This document shows, piece after piece, positions 7,252-15,184 of a stretch of DNA of 64,000 nt. How positions within the stretch are numbered: the stretch's first letter is position 1; every line of letters starts with the position of its first letter. The notes beneath the pieces are model-generated. The model was not told where the DNA came from and did no database searches. It saw nothing but the letters and a program-made list of their open reading frames with translations. Location of the stretch: assembly GCA_017307285.1 (NCBI GenBank), contig JAFKFI010000060.1:1-64000 (forward strand). Direction: 5' to 3'. The stretch is from Alphaproteobacteria bacterium. GTDB lineage: Bacteria > Pseudomonadota > Alphaproteobacteria > Acetobacterales > Acetobacteraceae. Position numbers and translations under genes: made by a program.

Positions 7252-8166
7252 CTACGAGCCTTGCGCAATGTCGCGCGCGATGTCCAGCGCCCGGCGGAGC
7301 AGGGTCTCGCTTGCCTCGGGGGTGCGGAAGGCGCTGTGGGCGGAGAGGGTGACGTTCTCGAGCTCGGTCAATGGGTGGCCAGGAGGTAGGGGCTCGGTGT
7401 CGAACACGTCGAGCCCGGCATGGCCGATCTGGCCGGAGCGTAGCGCCGCGATCATCGCGGCCTCGTCAACCAGCGCGCCGCGCGCCGTGTTCACCAGGAT
7501 CACGCCGGGGCGCAGCTGCGCGATGCGCTCGGCGGAGAGGAAGCCGCGCGTCTCGTCGGTGAGCAGCAGGTGCAGCGACAGCACGTGGCTCTCGGCGAGC
7601 AGGCGGTCGAGCGGGACGAACTCGACGCCGGGGGTGGTGCGCGGCGTGCGGTTCCAGGCCAGCACGCGCATCCCGGAGCCGCCGGCGATGCGCGCGACCT
7701 CGGCCGCGATGCCGCCGAAGCCGAGTAGGCCGATGGTCTTGCCACCGAGCTGCGCGCCCTCGGTGCGCGGCCAGCCGCCGGTGCGGATGACGCGGTCCAT
7801 CGCCGCAAGGTCCCGCGCCGCCGACCACATCAGGGCGATGGCGTGCTCGGCCACCGCGACGTCGCCGTAGCCCTTGATGGTATGGACGGTGATGCCCGCC
7901 TCGGCCAGCTCCTCGGGGTGCATGTAGCTGCGGGCACCGGTGCCGAGAAAGATCACGTGCTTGAGGCCGGCGCAGCGCCGCAGCACCTCCGTCGGCATCT
8001 GGGTGCGGTCGTCGAGCACCGTGTCATAGCCGGCGAGCAGGCGCGGCAAGTCCTCGGGGCCGACATGGTCCTGCTGGTGAACGTCCACCGGCGGATCGTC
8101 CGGGCGGACGACGCAGCGGAAGATTACGTCCAGTTCGGCCGTGGCGTCGACGAAGAGTGCTTTCAT
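7252..8166 (-). CDS. D-isomer-specific 2-hydroxyacid dehydrogenase
   Basis: 304 residues. The NAD-binding core reads GKTIGLLGFGGIAAEVARIA (GxGxxG-type with GFGGIA), followed by the family signatures VLSLHLLLTDETRGFLSAERI and ILVNTARGALVDEAAMIAAL; the catalytic His lies in NVTLSAHSAFRT and the Arg in NTARG. Such enzymes reduce 2-keto acids to D-2-hydroxy acids, or the reverse, with NAD(P)H in the cytoplasm. Substrate is not predictable. The ATG at 8166 begins MKALFVDATAELD; upstream in-frame residues belong to the divergent penicillin-binding protein leader. The usual His pair site reads SAHSAFRT rather than TPHxA, a mild variation. Confidence 0.85.
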   Translation of the reverse strand: MKALFVDATAELDVIFRCVVRPDDPPVDVHQQDHVGPEDLPRLLAGYDTVLDDRTQMPTEVLRRCAGLKHVIFLGTGARSYMHPEELAEAGITVHTIKGYGDVAVAEHAIALMWSAARDLAAMDRVIRTGGWPRTEGAQLGGKTIGLLGFGGIAAEVARIAGGSGMRVLAWNRTPRTTPGVEFVPLDRLLAESHVLSLHLLLTDETRGFLSAERIAQLRPGVILVNTARGALVDEAAMIAALRSGQIGHAGLDVFDTEPLPPGHPLTELENVTLSAHSAFRTPEASETLLRRALDIARDIAQGS

Positions 8167-8245
8167 CCGAACCCCCCTGATCCGGCGCAGTCTGCGCAAG
8201 GCCGATTGCCTCGGCAACCGGCCGCCCGGTATCACGGCGGTTCCG

Positions 8246-10048
8246 ATGGCCCGCACCTCCCGCCTGGCAGTTCCCGAGCCGCGTCGCGTGCCCGTGCGCC
8301 GGCGCGGTGGCGTGCGGCTGCTGCGCTGGGGGGTGATCGGCACGATCTGGGGCGCGCTCGCGCTGGCGGCGGGCTTGCTGTGGTTCGCCTGGGATCTGCC
8401 GCGACCCGAGGCGGCGCTCGACGCGGCCCGGCGGCCGGGCATGACGCTGGAGGACCGCTCCGGGCGCGTGTTCGCGACATTCGGCGATCTGGTCGGCGAA
8501 TCGCTGCGGCTGCCCGCCGTGCCGCACTATCTGCCCGCGGCGGTGGTTGCGGTGGAGGACCGGCGGTTCTGGTCGCATCCCGGCATCGACGTATTCGGCG
8601 TGGCGCGGGCGATGCTGACCAATATTGGGGCCGGGCGCGTGGTGCAGGGCGGCTCGACGATCACGCAGCAGGTCGCCAAGACGCTGTTCCTGACCAACGC
8701 GCGGACCTTGCGGCGCAAGGTGCAGGAGGTGCTGCTGTCGCTCTGGCTCGAGCATAGTTTCAGCAAGCAGGAAATTCTCGAGATCTGGCTGAACCGAGTC
8801 TATCTCGGCTCCGGCGCCTGGGGCGTGGACGCCGCCGCGCGGCTCTATTTCGGGGTCTCGGCGCGGCACGTGAGCTTATGGCAGGCGGCGGTGATCGCCG
8901 GGCTGCCGCGCGCGCCGTCGCGCTTCAATCCCCGCGTCAACCCGTCGGCCGCCGCCGCCCGGGCGACGGAGGTGTTGGCCGCGATGGTTGAGAACGGTGC
9001 CATCAGCGCCGCGCAGGCGGAGCGCGCCGCCTCCGAGGTCGCCTTCCCGCCGCACCCGTCCACCGCGGCGGCCTGGTATGCCGATTGGGCGGCCGAGCAG
9101 GCCGCGAGGGTGTTGCCGCAGGATCAGGACGCGGTGCTGCGGACCACGCTCGATCAGCGCATCCAGGGCGTCGTCGAGGCGCGGCTTGACGCGATGCTGG
9201 TCGGCCCCGGCGCGGCGGCGGGGGTGGGTCAGGGCGCGGTGGTGGTGCTCGACGCGACGAGCGGGGCGGTGCGGGCGATGGTGGGTGGCCGCGACGCGCG
9301 GGAGAGCGGCTTCAACCGCGCGGTGCAGGCCCGAAGGCAGCCCGGCTCGTCGTTCAAGCCGTTTGTCTGGCTCGCCGCCCTGGAGAAGGGCGTGCGGCCG
9401 GATGACATGGTGCTCGACGCGCCGGTGCGGGTCGGCGGCTACAGCCCGGCGAATTTCGAGCATCGCTATCTCGGTGAGATCACCGTCGAGGAGGCACTGG
9501 CGCAGTCGATCAACACCGCCGCCGTGCGGCTGATGATCGAGGCGGGAGGCCCGCGCGCGGTGGGCGCGGTGGCGCGACGACTGGGCCTGAGCGAGCAGTT
9601 TCCCAACAACGCCTCGCTGGCGCTGGGCACCTCCGAGGTTGGGCTGTTGGAGCTTACGGCGGCCTATGCCGCGTTCTTCAACGGCGGGGTCCGTGTGGCG
9701 CCCTACGCGATCGAGAGTTTTCGCAGCGGCCGGCATACTGTGGCCACCGGCCATGCCCTGCCCGAGCAGGTGGTCGATCCCGCGGACGCGGCGATGATGG
9801 CGCGGATGCTGGCTGCCGTGGTGCGCAGCGGAAGCGGCCGCGCGGCTGCCATGCCGGGCGCATCGGTCGCCGGCAAGACCGGCACCACGCAGGATTATCG
9901 CGATGCCTGGTTCATCGGAGCGGTGAACGGCACGGTGATCGGCGTGTGGCTCGGCAACGACGACAACCGGCCCATGCGGGGCGTGACCGGCGGGAGTTTG
10001 CCGGCACGGTTGTTCGGCGAAATAGCGAGGGCCGTGAAGGCGGAATGA
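8246..10048 (+). CDS. Class A penicillin-binding protein (transglycosylase/transpeptidase, PBP1A family)
   Basis: 600 residues. A basic N-terminal tail and one membrane helix (about 28-50) anchor it. The GT51 glycosyltransferase domain shows EDRRFWSHPGID near 102 and GGSTITQQVAK near 135; the transpeptidase domain has the SxxK active site in GSSFKPF (about S368), SIN near 421 and KTGTT near 545. It polymerises glycan strands from lipid II and cross-links peptides in the periplasm. It is shorter than the usual 750-850-residue PBP1A and lacks an OB-fold insertion, close to the small PBP1 form. Divergent from the hydroxyacid dehydrogenase. Its stop codon is supplied by a palindromic repeat. Confidence 0.9.
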   Translation: MARTSRLAVPEPRRVPVRRRGGVRLLRWGVIGTIWGALALAAGLLWFAWDLPRPEAALDAARRPGMTLEDRSGRVFATFGDLVGESLRLPAVPHYLPAAVVAVEDRRFWSHPGIDVFGVARAMLTNIGAGRVVQGGSTITQQVAKTLFLTNARTLRRKVQEVLLSLWLEHSFSKQEILEIWLNRVYLGSGAWGVDAAARLYFGVSARHVSLWQAAVIAGLPRAPSRFNPRVNPSAAAARATEVLAAMVENGAISAAQAERAASEVAFPPHPSTAAAWYADWAAEQAARVLPQDQDAVLRTTLDQRIQGVVEARLDAMLVGPGAAAGVGQGAVVVLDATSGAVRAMVGGRDARESGFNRAVQARRQPGSSFKPFVWLAALEKGVRPDDMVLDAPVRVGGYSPANFEHRYLGEITVEEALAQSINTAAVRLMIEAGGPRAVGAVARRLGLSEQFPNNASLALGTSEVGLLELTAAYAAFFNGGVRVAPYAIESFRSGRHTVATGHALPEQVVDPADAAMMARMLAAVVRSGSGRAAAMPGASVAGKTGTTQDYRDAWFIGAVNGTVIGVWLGNDDNRPMRGVTGGSLPARLFGEIARAVKAE

Positions 10049-10092
10049 ATTCCGCCCTACGAGGCCTGGCGTAGGGCGGAATTCATTCCGCA
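10039..10092. repeat. Palindromic repeat, copy 3, shared by two convergent stop codons
   Basis: Arm 1 (10039-10056) GGCGGAATGAATTCCGCC plus CTAC, a ten-base centre, then GTAG and arm 2 (10075-10092). The penicillin-binding protein ends AAG GCG GAA TGA in arm 1 and the GNAT gene ends GCG GAA TGA in arm 2, exactly as in the copy at 4488. The A-T pair here replaces the C-G pair of copy 2, keeping the stem. Confidence 0.85.
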
Positions 10093-10631
10093 ATCCTGCT
10101 CCGCGGCGGGGTGTCCTTGCCTGGGCCAAGGGTGCGTTGCAGGAGCACGCTGTCGAGCCAGCGGCCATGTTTGTAGCCAACTGCCTCCAGTATGCCGATG
10201 AGGCGGAAACCGCATCGCTCGTGCAGGCGGATGGAGGCTGTGTTGCCGTTGTCCCCCACGACGGCCACCATCTGGCGCAGCCCGAGGGACTCGCACTCGG
10301 CGATCAGCGCGCGCAGCAGGAGGGTGCCGATACCGTGGCCGATCGTGTCGGGATGCACGTAGACCGAGTTTTCCACCGTGTCGCGATAGGCCGCGCGTGG
10401 CCGATACGGTCCGGCATAAGCATAGCCGAGCACCGCGCCGTCCGCCTCCGCGACCAGGTAGGGAAAACCGCGCGACAGAAGCTCCGCGCGGCGGCGGCGC
10501 ATTTCCTCGATCGGAGGGGATTCTGTCTCGAAGGACGCCGTGCCGTGCCGGACGTGATGGCCGTAGATCGCCGTAATCGCTTCGAGGTCGGCTTCGCGGC
10601 TGGGGCGGATCGTAACGGTGCTGGTGCTCAT
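10083..10631 (-). CDS. GNAT family N-acetyltransferase (phosphinothricin acetyltransferase-like)
   Basis: 182 residues. VTIRPSREADLEAITAIYGHHV at the start, ETESPPIEEMRRRRAELLSRG, SVYVHPDTIGHGIGTLLLRAL (the acetyl-CoA pyrophosphate loop, GxGxG/A type) and NGNTASIRLHERCGFRLIG are those of the PAT/BAR and methionine sulfone acetyltransferase group, which acetylate the amino group of phosphinothricin, methionine sulfoximine or related amino acids. True substrate unknown. The ATG overlaps the stop of the DUF1127 gene upstream (ATGA), so translation of the two is coupled. Confidence 0.88.
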   Translation of the reverse strand: MSTSTVTIRPSREADLEAITAIYGHHVRHGTASFETESPPIEEMRRRRAELLSRGFPYLVAEADGAVLGYAYAGPYRPRAAYRDTVENSVYVHPDTIGHGIGTLLLRALIAECESLGLRQMVAVVGDNGNTASIRLHERCGFRLIGILEAVGYKHGRWLDSVLLQRTLGPGKDTPPRSRIAE

Positions 10632-10861
10632 GGATTGTCCCGTTGCGTGCCGCGGGGATCGAGGCCGATGTCGCGTAGCAGCCGGTCGTCGAGCTCGCAA
10701 AGGCGTCTGCGCTGGCGGATTCGGGAATGCTCTGAGCCGGCGAGATAGAGGCAGAGTTCGCGCAGAATGCCAACCGCTGCTGGCCGACAGCGCGCGCGAG
10801 GCATCCGCGCCGAAGGGACAGCGAGGCGGGTCGTGACGGGATGATGCGCGGCAAAATTCAT
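10628..10861 (-). CDS. DUF1127 domain protein
   Basis: 77 residues starting MNFAAHHPVTTRLA. The C-terminal half reads RQRRRLCELDDRLLRDIGL, the arginine-rich DUF1127 (YjiS-like) motif; small DUF1127 proteins in alphaproteobacteria are linked to RNA turnover and phosphate or stress responses. It is followed by the GNAT gene with a 4-base ATGA overlap. It is divergent from the LysR gene; the 76-base gap between them holds AT-rich DNA (GGAAGAAAAAATTTCC) that could contain both promoters and a LysR site. Confidence 0.75.
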   Translation of the reverse strand: MNFAAHHPVTTRLAVPSARMPRARCRPAAVGILRELCLYLAGSEHSRIRQRRRLCELDDRLLRDIGLDPRGTQRDNP

Positions 10862-10937
10862 ATCCGCAGGCTCGACAATCGTGGGACGAGGCGGAAGAAA
10901 AAATTTCCGATGTGCCGCATCAGAATAAGATTGCCTT
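10862..10937. promoter_or_regulatory. Divergent promoter region between DUF1127 and LysR genes
   Basis: This 76-base gap separates two divergent starts, the usual place for a LysR-type regulator to bind. It includes a partial dyad GGAAGAAAAAATTTCC at about 10890-10905, much richer in A and T than the surroundings. No exact -35/-10 pair is assigned. Autoregulation and control of the DUF1127-GNAT pair by the LysR protein are inferences from position only. Confidence 0.35.
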
Positions 10938-11837
10938 ATGTCCCTCCCTTCCTTGCGCCAGCTCCGCACCTTCCTTGCCGCCGTCGAGACGGGGAGCGTG
11001 ACGACGGCGGCCCGGTCGCTCGGCCTCACCCAGCCGGCCGCCAGCCAGCAGCTGCGCGAATTGGAACGGGCGCTCGGCGCGCGGCTGCTCGAGCGGGCGG
11101 GTGGGAAGCTGCTGCCGACCGCCGCCGGCCAGGCGCTGCTGGAGCCGGCGCGGCGGGCGCAAGCGGCGGCCGAGGATGCGGCCTCGGCGGTGGCAGCGTA
11201 CCGCTCAGGCGAGGTCGGGAGGGTGCGGCTCGGCACGGGCGCGACGGCCTGCATCCATTTGCTGCCGCCGATCCTGGCCGCCGCGCGCCAAGGTATGCCG
11301 GGCCTCGAGATCACCGTCGCGATCGGCAACAGCGAGGAGGTGGTGCGGCTGGTGGAGGTCGGCGAGCTCGACATCGCCCTGGTGACGTTGCCGGTGCCAG
11401 TGGCACGATCGATGCGCGTCACGCGGCTGTTGCGCGACCCGTTGGTCGCGCTGCTGCCCGACGGGATGGCGGCCACCGCGGGCGTTCTGGGGCCGTCGCA
11501 GCTTGGGCGCTTGCCGCTCATCCTCTACGAACAGCGGGGGGCAACGCGCGCCATCGTGGACGCCTGGTTCCGCCGCGCCGGGTTCGAGGCGCGGCCGATC
11601 ATGGAGCTGGGCAGCGTGGAGGCGATCAAGGTGCTGGTCGCGAGCGGCCTCGGCGTCTCGGTCCTGCCGGAGCTGGCCGTCCGGGAGCCGGTGCGCGGCG
11701 CCGTGACGCGGCGATTGCGACCGGCGCTGTCGCGCGAGCTCGGCTACGTCGTGCGGAGCGAGAAAGTGCGGGAGCGCGGGCTGCGGGTGTTCACCGACGA
11801 GCTCGAAAAGCTCGGTGCTGCGGCGCTCAGTCCCTGA
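10938..11837 (+). CDS. LysR family transcriptional regulator
   Basis: 299 residues. Residues 4-63 form the winged helix-turn-helix (LRQLRTFLAAVETGSVTTAA, then SLGLTQPAASQQLRELERAL), and the rest is the two-lobed periplasmic-binding-like effector domain. It is likely a tetrameric DNA-binding activator or repressor. Neighbours: DUF1127-GNAT divergent upstream, and a nitroreductase convergent downstream with an 11-base overlap of coding ends. The effector is not predictable. Confidence 0.9.
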   Translation: MSLPSLRQLRTFLAAVETGSVTTAARSLGLTQPAASQQLRELERALGARLLERAGGKLLPTAAGQALLEPARRAQAAAEDAASAVAAYRSGEVGRVRLGTGATACIHLLPPILAAARQGMPGLEITVAIGNSEEVVRLVEVGELDIALVTLPVPVARSMRVTRLLRDPLVALLPDGMAATAGVLGPSQLGRLPLILYEQRGATRAIVDAWFRRAGFEARPIMELGSVEAIKVLVASGLGVSVLPELAVREPVRGAVTRRLRPALSRELGYVVRSEKVRERGLRVFTDELEKLGAAALSP

Positions 11838-12546
11838 CCCAGGTGACGGCTTCCGCGAGATCCGCGCGGCGGGTGCGGAAGCCGTTCGCGGGGTGCGTGT
11901 GGTCGGCATAGCCGAATGAGATGCCGCAAACGACGCTGCGCGAATCCGGGATGTCGAAGTAGCTATGTAGGAAGGGTGAGCAGCGGGCGAGTGCTGCCTG
12001 CGCGATGGTGGCGATCCCCAAGCTCTGTGCCGCCAGCATGAGGTTGCCGACATAGAGCCCACAATCCACCGCGCCGTAGACGCCGAGGTCGCGCTCCGAG
12101 GTGATGATCATGACGTGCGGCGCGCCGAACAGCCGGAAATTCTCCCGCGCTTGCACGGCCGACGCCGCCCGATCGCCCGGCTTCACGCCGACGCTGTCAT
12201 AGAGCTGCCAGCCACATTCGCGCCGGCGGTCGCGATAGACGCCGAAATAGCCCAGCGGGTACGGCAGGTCCGGTTGCTCGGGCTGGCCCGTCGCGCCGAC
12301 ATGCTCGAGCAGCGCCGCGCGGAACCGGTCCGTGGCGGGCGGCTCGGTGACGATGACCTGCCAGGGCTGTGAGTTGCACCAGGACGCCGAGCGCTGCGCC
12401 ATCGTCAGCATCCGCTCGATCGTTGCCGTTGGCACCGGGTCCGGCCGGAACGCGCGACAACTGAACCGGCCGGCGAGCAGTTCCGCCAGCGTCTCGGCGG
12501 CTCGCGTATCGCTCGGCGATGCGGTCAGGGTTTTGCTCAGTTGCAC
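11827..12546 (-). CDS. Nitroreductase family protein
   Basis: 239 residues from a GTG start. The FMN-binding motif RFSCRAFRPDPVP and the QRSASWCNSQPW segment near residue 55 are typical of NfnB/RutE-like nitroreductases; AQSLGIATIAQAALA near residue 185 and VVCGISFGYAD close the fold. Expected to reduce nitroaromatics, quinones or enoyl compounds using NAD(P)H. The GTG overlaps the end of the hydrolase gene by ten bases and is preceded by GAGG, so the hydrolase and nitroreductase form a coupled two-gene unit. It differs from the partial nitroreductase at the left window edge. Confidence 0.85.
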   Translation of the reverse strand: MQLSKTLTASPSDTRAAETLAELLAGRFSCRAFRPDPVPTATIERMLTMAQRSASWCNSQPWQVIVTEPPATDRFRAALLEHVGATGQPEQPDLPYPLGYFGVYRDRRRECGWQLYDSVGVKPGDRAASAVQARENFRLFGAPHVMIITSERDLGVYGAVDCGLYVGNLMLAAQSLGIATIAQAALARCSPFLHSYFDIPDSRSVVCGISFGYADHTHPANGFRTRRADLAEAVTWVRD

Positions 12547-13526
12547 TCGTCACCTCGTCGTTGCGGCAGGCCGTCTTCCAGGAACAGCTGCACCTGCTCG
12601 AACAATTCCATGCGGTTCCGTTCCATCAGCACGGTGTGCGTCGCTTCGCCGATCATCGCCAGGCGCTTGCGCGGCGTGTTGACCAGTCGGGCGAATAGGG
12701 CCTGTGCCATCGTGGGCGGCGTGTCGTGGTCCCATTCGCCGACCACGATCATCGTAGGCGCGGTGATGCGAGCGGGATCGTAGAGTGGGCGCCCCGCCGC
12801 CCAGAACTCGCGCGAGTCCTGCACCACGCCGTTCGGCGCGCGGAGAACGGGGGGCGTTTGGGCGGCGCCGATCGGATCGGTCGCGAATGTCGCATCCGCC
12901 CATGCATCGAACCATCCCGCCGGGATCAGGTCATTCCGCTTGCTCTCGGGTACGCCGTTCAGCCATCGCTTGCGGGCGTCCTCTCGCGTGACGGCACGCC
13001 AGGCTCCGAGCCGGCCGCCTTGGTCGGTGGGCGAGGGCGCCTCGCGCAGCCATCCCGGCGCGAACTGCACCAGTTTCTCCACCTTGTCGGGGTGGGCCGC
13101 GGCGTAGCTGCCCATGATGGCGCAGCCCCATGACCAACTGATCAGCACGACGCGCGACACGCTGCGCTCGCGTCGGATGTGCTCGACCACCACATCGACG
13201 TCGCGCCGCGCGCTCGCGGTGTCGGCGAATGGCGGGTTGGCCTCCGCTGGCGCATCCATTGCCGACGGTCGTGTGGAACGGCCGTAGCCGCGCACGTCGA
13301 GCAGGTACACGTCGAAACCGCGCCGCGCGATGAACTCCATCCAGGAGATGCCATCCAGCCGCAGATCGAATGCCGTCTCCGCCGGGTAGGTCGCGCCGTG
13401 CACGAACAGCACGGTGCGCTCGGGCGGAAAGGTGGACGTGGCGGCGGGGCGCTTGTTGCGGACGTAGATGGAGATGCCGGGATCGGCCGACGGCACCATC
13501 GTCTCTCGCGTGATCAGCTCGTCCAT
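12537..13526 (-). CDS. Alpha/beta hydrolase
   Basis: 329 residues from the ATG at 13526 (a GTG 13 codons upstream is also possible). The oxyanion region is LFVHGATYPAETAFD, the nucleophile elbow ISWSWGCAIMG (S-x-S-x-G instead of G-x-S-x-G), the acid VVGEWDHDTPP and the His GEATHTVLME, giving a complete Ser-Asp-His triad. FDVYLLDVRGYGRSTRP is the usual strand after the oxyanion loop. An esterase, lactonase or similar cytoplasmic hydrolase; substrate unknown. Cotranscribed with the nitroreductase that follows. Confidence 0.82.
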   Translation of the reverse strand: MDELITRETMVPSADPGISIYVRNKRPAATSTFPPERTVLFVHGATYPAETAFDLRLDGISWMEFIARRGFDVYLLDVRGYGRSTRPSAMDAPAEANPPFADTASARRDVDVVVEHIRRERSVSRVVLISWSWGCAIMGSYAAAHPDKVEKLVQFAPGWLREAPSPTDQGGRLGAWRAVTREDARKRWLNGVPESKRNDLIPAGWFDAWADATFATDPIGAAQTPPVLRAPNGVVQDSREFWAAGRPLYDPARITAPTMIVVGEWDHDTPPTMAQALFARLVNTPRKRLAMIGEATHTVLMERNRMELFEQVQLFLEDGLPQRRGDECN

Positions 13527-13607
13527 GCGGGCGAGCTTGGGTGAGCCCTGCCGGAGGGTCAACACCGCCCGCTCATTCCGCGACGGAGATAACTAGGAAA
13601 GAATTCC

Positions 13608-13636
13608 TTGACAGGCTCTGGCCCGGCCCATAAAAC
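13608..13636 (+). promoter_or_regulatory. Sigma-70-type promoter ahead of a short terminated RNA
   Basis: TTGACA at 13608-13613 is a perfect -35 and TAAAAC at 13631-13636 a fair -10, with 17 bases between. A start of transcription near 13643 would give an RNA running into the terminator at 13689-13725. It is one of the best promoter matches I noticed in the window. Confidence 0.55.
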
Positions 13637-13642
13637 CGCCTT

Positions 13643-13725
13643 GTCAACGGGCGAGGTGCGCCCTGCGACGGAGCTTCGAGCCGACCCGGCCGCCGGTGTG
13701 GACCATTCCACGCGGCGGCTTTTTT
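13643..13725 (+). ncRNA. Candidate ~83-nt terminated RNA or leader
   Basis: The stretch between a strong promoter and a strong intrinsic terminator has no ORF. It could be an independent small RNA or an attenuator leader of the 77-residue ORF that begins 43 bases after the terminator. I do not recognise it as a known RNA family. Seen: promoter, hairpin and T run. Inferred: that a stable RNA is made. Confidence 0.4.
13689..13725 (+). terminator. Intrinsic terminator
   Basis: GCCGCCG at 13689 pairs with CGGCGGC, with an inner stem GTGGA/TCCAC around a short loop, followed by six T at 13720-13725. It is the clearest rho-independent terminator in the window and lies between the promoter at 13608 and the ORF at 13768. 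Confidence 0.8.
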
Positions 13726-13767
13726 GCGTCCTTCCACGTGTTGTTTCGTTTGCAAGGAACCTTCATC

Positions 13768-14001
13768 ATGGCATTCGCCGTCCGCGATCTTTCCGTGCTT
13801 GCCTACGCCAACGGCTTTACCCTTTGGCACTACAAGGCCGGCGACGACGCGCTGGCGTCGGTGGGCGCCTCCGGGTTCTTCGATGGCGCGGCGGACATGC
13901 TGGCGTCCGGCGACATCATGATGGTGTCGGCGGCCGAGGGCGCGCGGGTGCTGGCGATGGCGCAGGTGGATGGGAAAATAGTCGCCGCACCGATGGGCTA
14001 A
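13768..14001 (+). CDS. Small protein of unknown function (77 aa)
   Basis: Starts MAFAVRDLSVLAYANGFTLW and ends KIVAAPMG. AAGGAAC lies nine bases before the ATG. The protein is compact, with alternating hydrophobic residues and GDIMMVSAAEGARVLAMAQV near the end, suggesting a small beta-rich fold. Similar short proteins occur in phage and prophage genomes as I recall, but no phage genes are nearby. Function unknown. A promoter and terminator lie upstream, so expression would need read-through or another promoter. Confidence 0.65.
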   Translation: MAFAVRDLSVLAYANGFTLWHYKAGDDALASVGASGFFDGAADMLASGDIMMVSAAEGARVLAMAQVDGKIVAAPMG

Positions 14002-14005
14002 GCAG

Positions 14006-14215
14006 TCAGGCGCCCACCAGCGCGCGGTGGGCCTGCTCGCCGGCCTCGGTGATCTCGAACCGGCTGTCGGGCCTCGCTTGCGCCAATCCCATCCGGGCGA
14101 GGCGCTCTAGGCACGGCCCGTCCTTCAGGGCGGGCGGGCGGCCGATCGGGCCGGCGAGGCTGAGGCGATGCAGCGCCGAGCGGCAGCAGGTCTCGAGATA
14201 GGGGTCGCTCCACAT
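14006..14215 (-). CDS. Small hypothetical protein (69 aa), possible winged-helix-like
   Basis: MWSDPYLETCCRSALHRLSL at the start and DSRFEITEAGEQAHRALVGA at the end. The ending (FEITEAGEQAH) resembles the wing and last helix of small DNA-binding winged-helix proteins, but at 69 residues this is only a hint. Divergent from pyrD, with 31 bases between starts, and convergent with the 77-residue ORF. The ATG at 14215 is the first start in a sensible place; longer forms run antisense into pyrD. Confidence 0.55.
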   Translation of the reverse strand: MWSDPYLETCCRSALHRLSLAGPIGRPPALKDGPCLERLARMGLAQARPDSRFEITEAGEQAHRALVGA

Positions 14216-14246
14216 TCGGCGCAGTGTAGGGCATAAGCGGCCCCGA

Positions 14247-15184
14247 ATGTCCCCCGCCCTTGCGTCCGCCCTCCTCCCCGTGCTGCGTCGAATCGACCCC
14301 GAGCGGGCGCACCGTGCCGGGCTTGCGGGCCTGCGCTGGGGGCTGGCGGGTCGCGCCGCTGCCGAGGACGACCCGGCGCTCGCCACAACCGCATTCGGGC
14401 TCGCATTCAAGAATCCGATCGGGCTCGCGGCCGGGTTCGACAAGGACGCGGTCGCGGTCGCGGGGCTCAGCCGGCTCGGCTTCGGCTTCGTCGAGACGGG
14501 CACGGTCACGCCCCGGCCGCAGCCCGGCAATCCGCGCCCGCGTCTGTTCCGGCTGGAGGCGGACCGGGCGGTGATCAACCGGATGGGCTTCAACAATGGC
14601 GGGCTGGACGCCTATCTCGGCCGGCTCGACGCGATCCCGCGCAGCGCTGTGCCGGTGGGCGCCAATGTCGGCATCAACAAGGAGGGTGCCGATCCGGAGC
14701 GGGACTATCCCGCGCTCGTTGCCGCCGTGGCGCGGCGGGCCGATTATGTGGTGATCAACGTCTCCTCGCCGAACACGCCGGGCCTGCGCGACCTGCAGGG
14801 CGAGGCGCGGCTGAGATCGATCCTCAGCGCCGTCGCCGCGCACGTGCCGCAGCGCCCGCCGTTGCTGGTGAAGCTCGCCCCCGATCTGTCGGGGGACCGC
14901 CACTGTTCGCGCGCTCCACCGCCATGCTGGCCCGCGCCTATCTCCTCGCGCGCGGACGCCTGGCGCTGATCGGCGCGGGCGGCGTGTCGTCCGGCCGGGA
15001 TGTGCTGACAAAAATCCAGGCGGGCGCGCGGCTGGTGCAACTCTACACCGCCTTCGCCTATGACGGCCCCGCGCTACTCCCGCGCCTCAAGGCTGACCTT
15101 ATCGCCGCGATGCGCGAGGCCGGGTTTGCGCGCGTCGAGGACGCGGTCGGCACCGACGCCTCCCACCTCGCAGGACTGACTTGA
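14247..15184 (+). pseudogene. pyrD: Dihydroorotate dehydrogenase (quinone), disrupted by an internal deletion
   Basis: The first frame (14247 to about 14895) encodes a normal class 2 PyrD N-terminal half: FGLAFKNPIGLAAGFDKDA, FGFVETGTVTPRPQPGNPRP, NRMGFNNGG and VVINVSSPNTPGLRDLQ. After KLAPDLSG it breaks and runs to a stop at 14969. The second frame resumes with LFARSTAMLARAYL and IGAGGVSSGRDVLTKIQAGA, ending at 15184. About 130-140 bases, which normally encode the NTT segment before the GGLSG loop, are missing and the frame is shifted. The junction (CTGTCGGGGGACCGCCACTG) looks like a fusion of two similar CTGTCGGGG stretches. The product would normally oxidise dihydroorotate at the inner membrane in pyrimidine synthesis. 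Confidence 0.85.

Noticed and set aside
13768-14001. Prophage remnant
   Set aside because: The small ORF resembles phage proteins only by recollection; there is no integrase, no structural phage gene and no attachment site at the tRNA-Leu or nearby.
14232-14596. The long antisense frame MLKPIRLITARSASSRNRRG over the start of pyrD
   Set aside because: Only its last 69 codons (from 14215) lie outside pyrD and look like a protein; the upstream part is antisense to conserved pyrD codons.
14880-14970. Programmed frameshift in pyrD
   Set aside because: A slip would not restore the missing 130-140 bases; the loss of a conserved segment shows a deletion.
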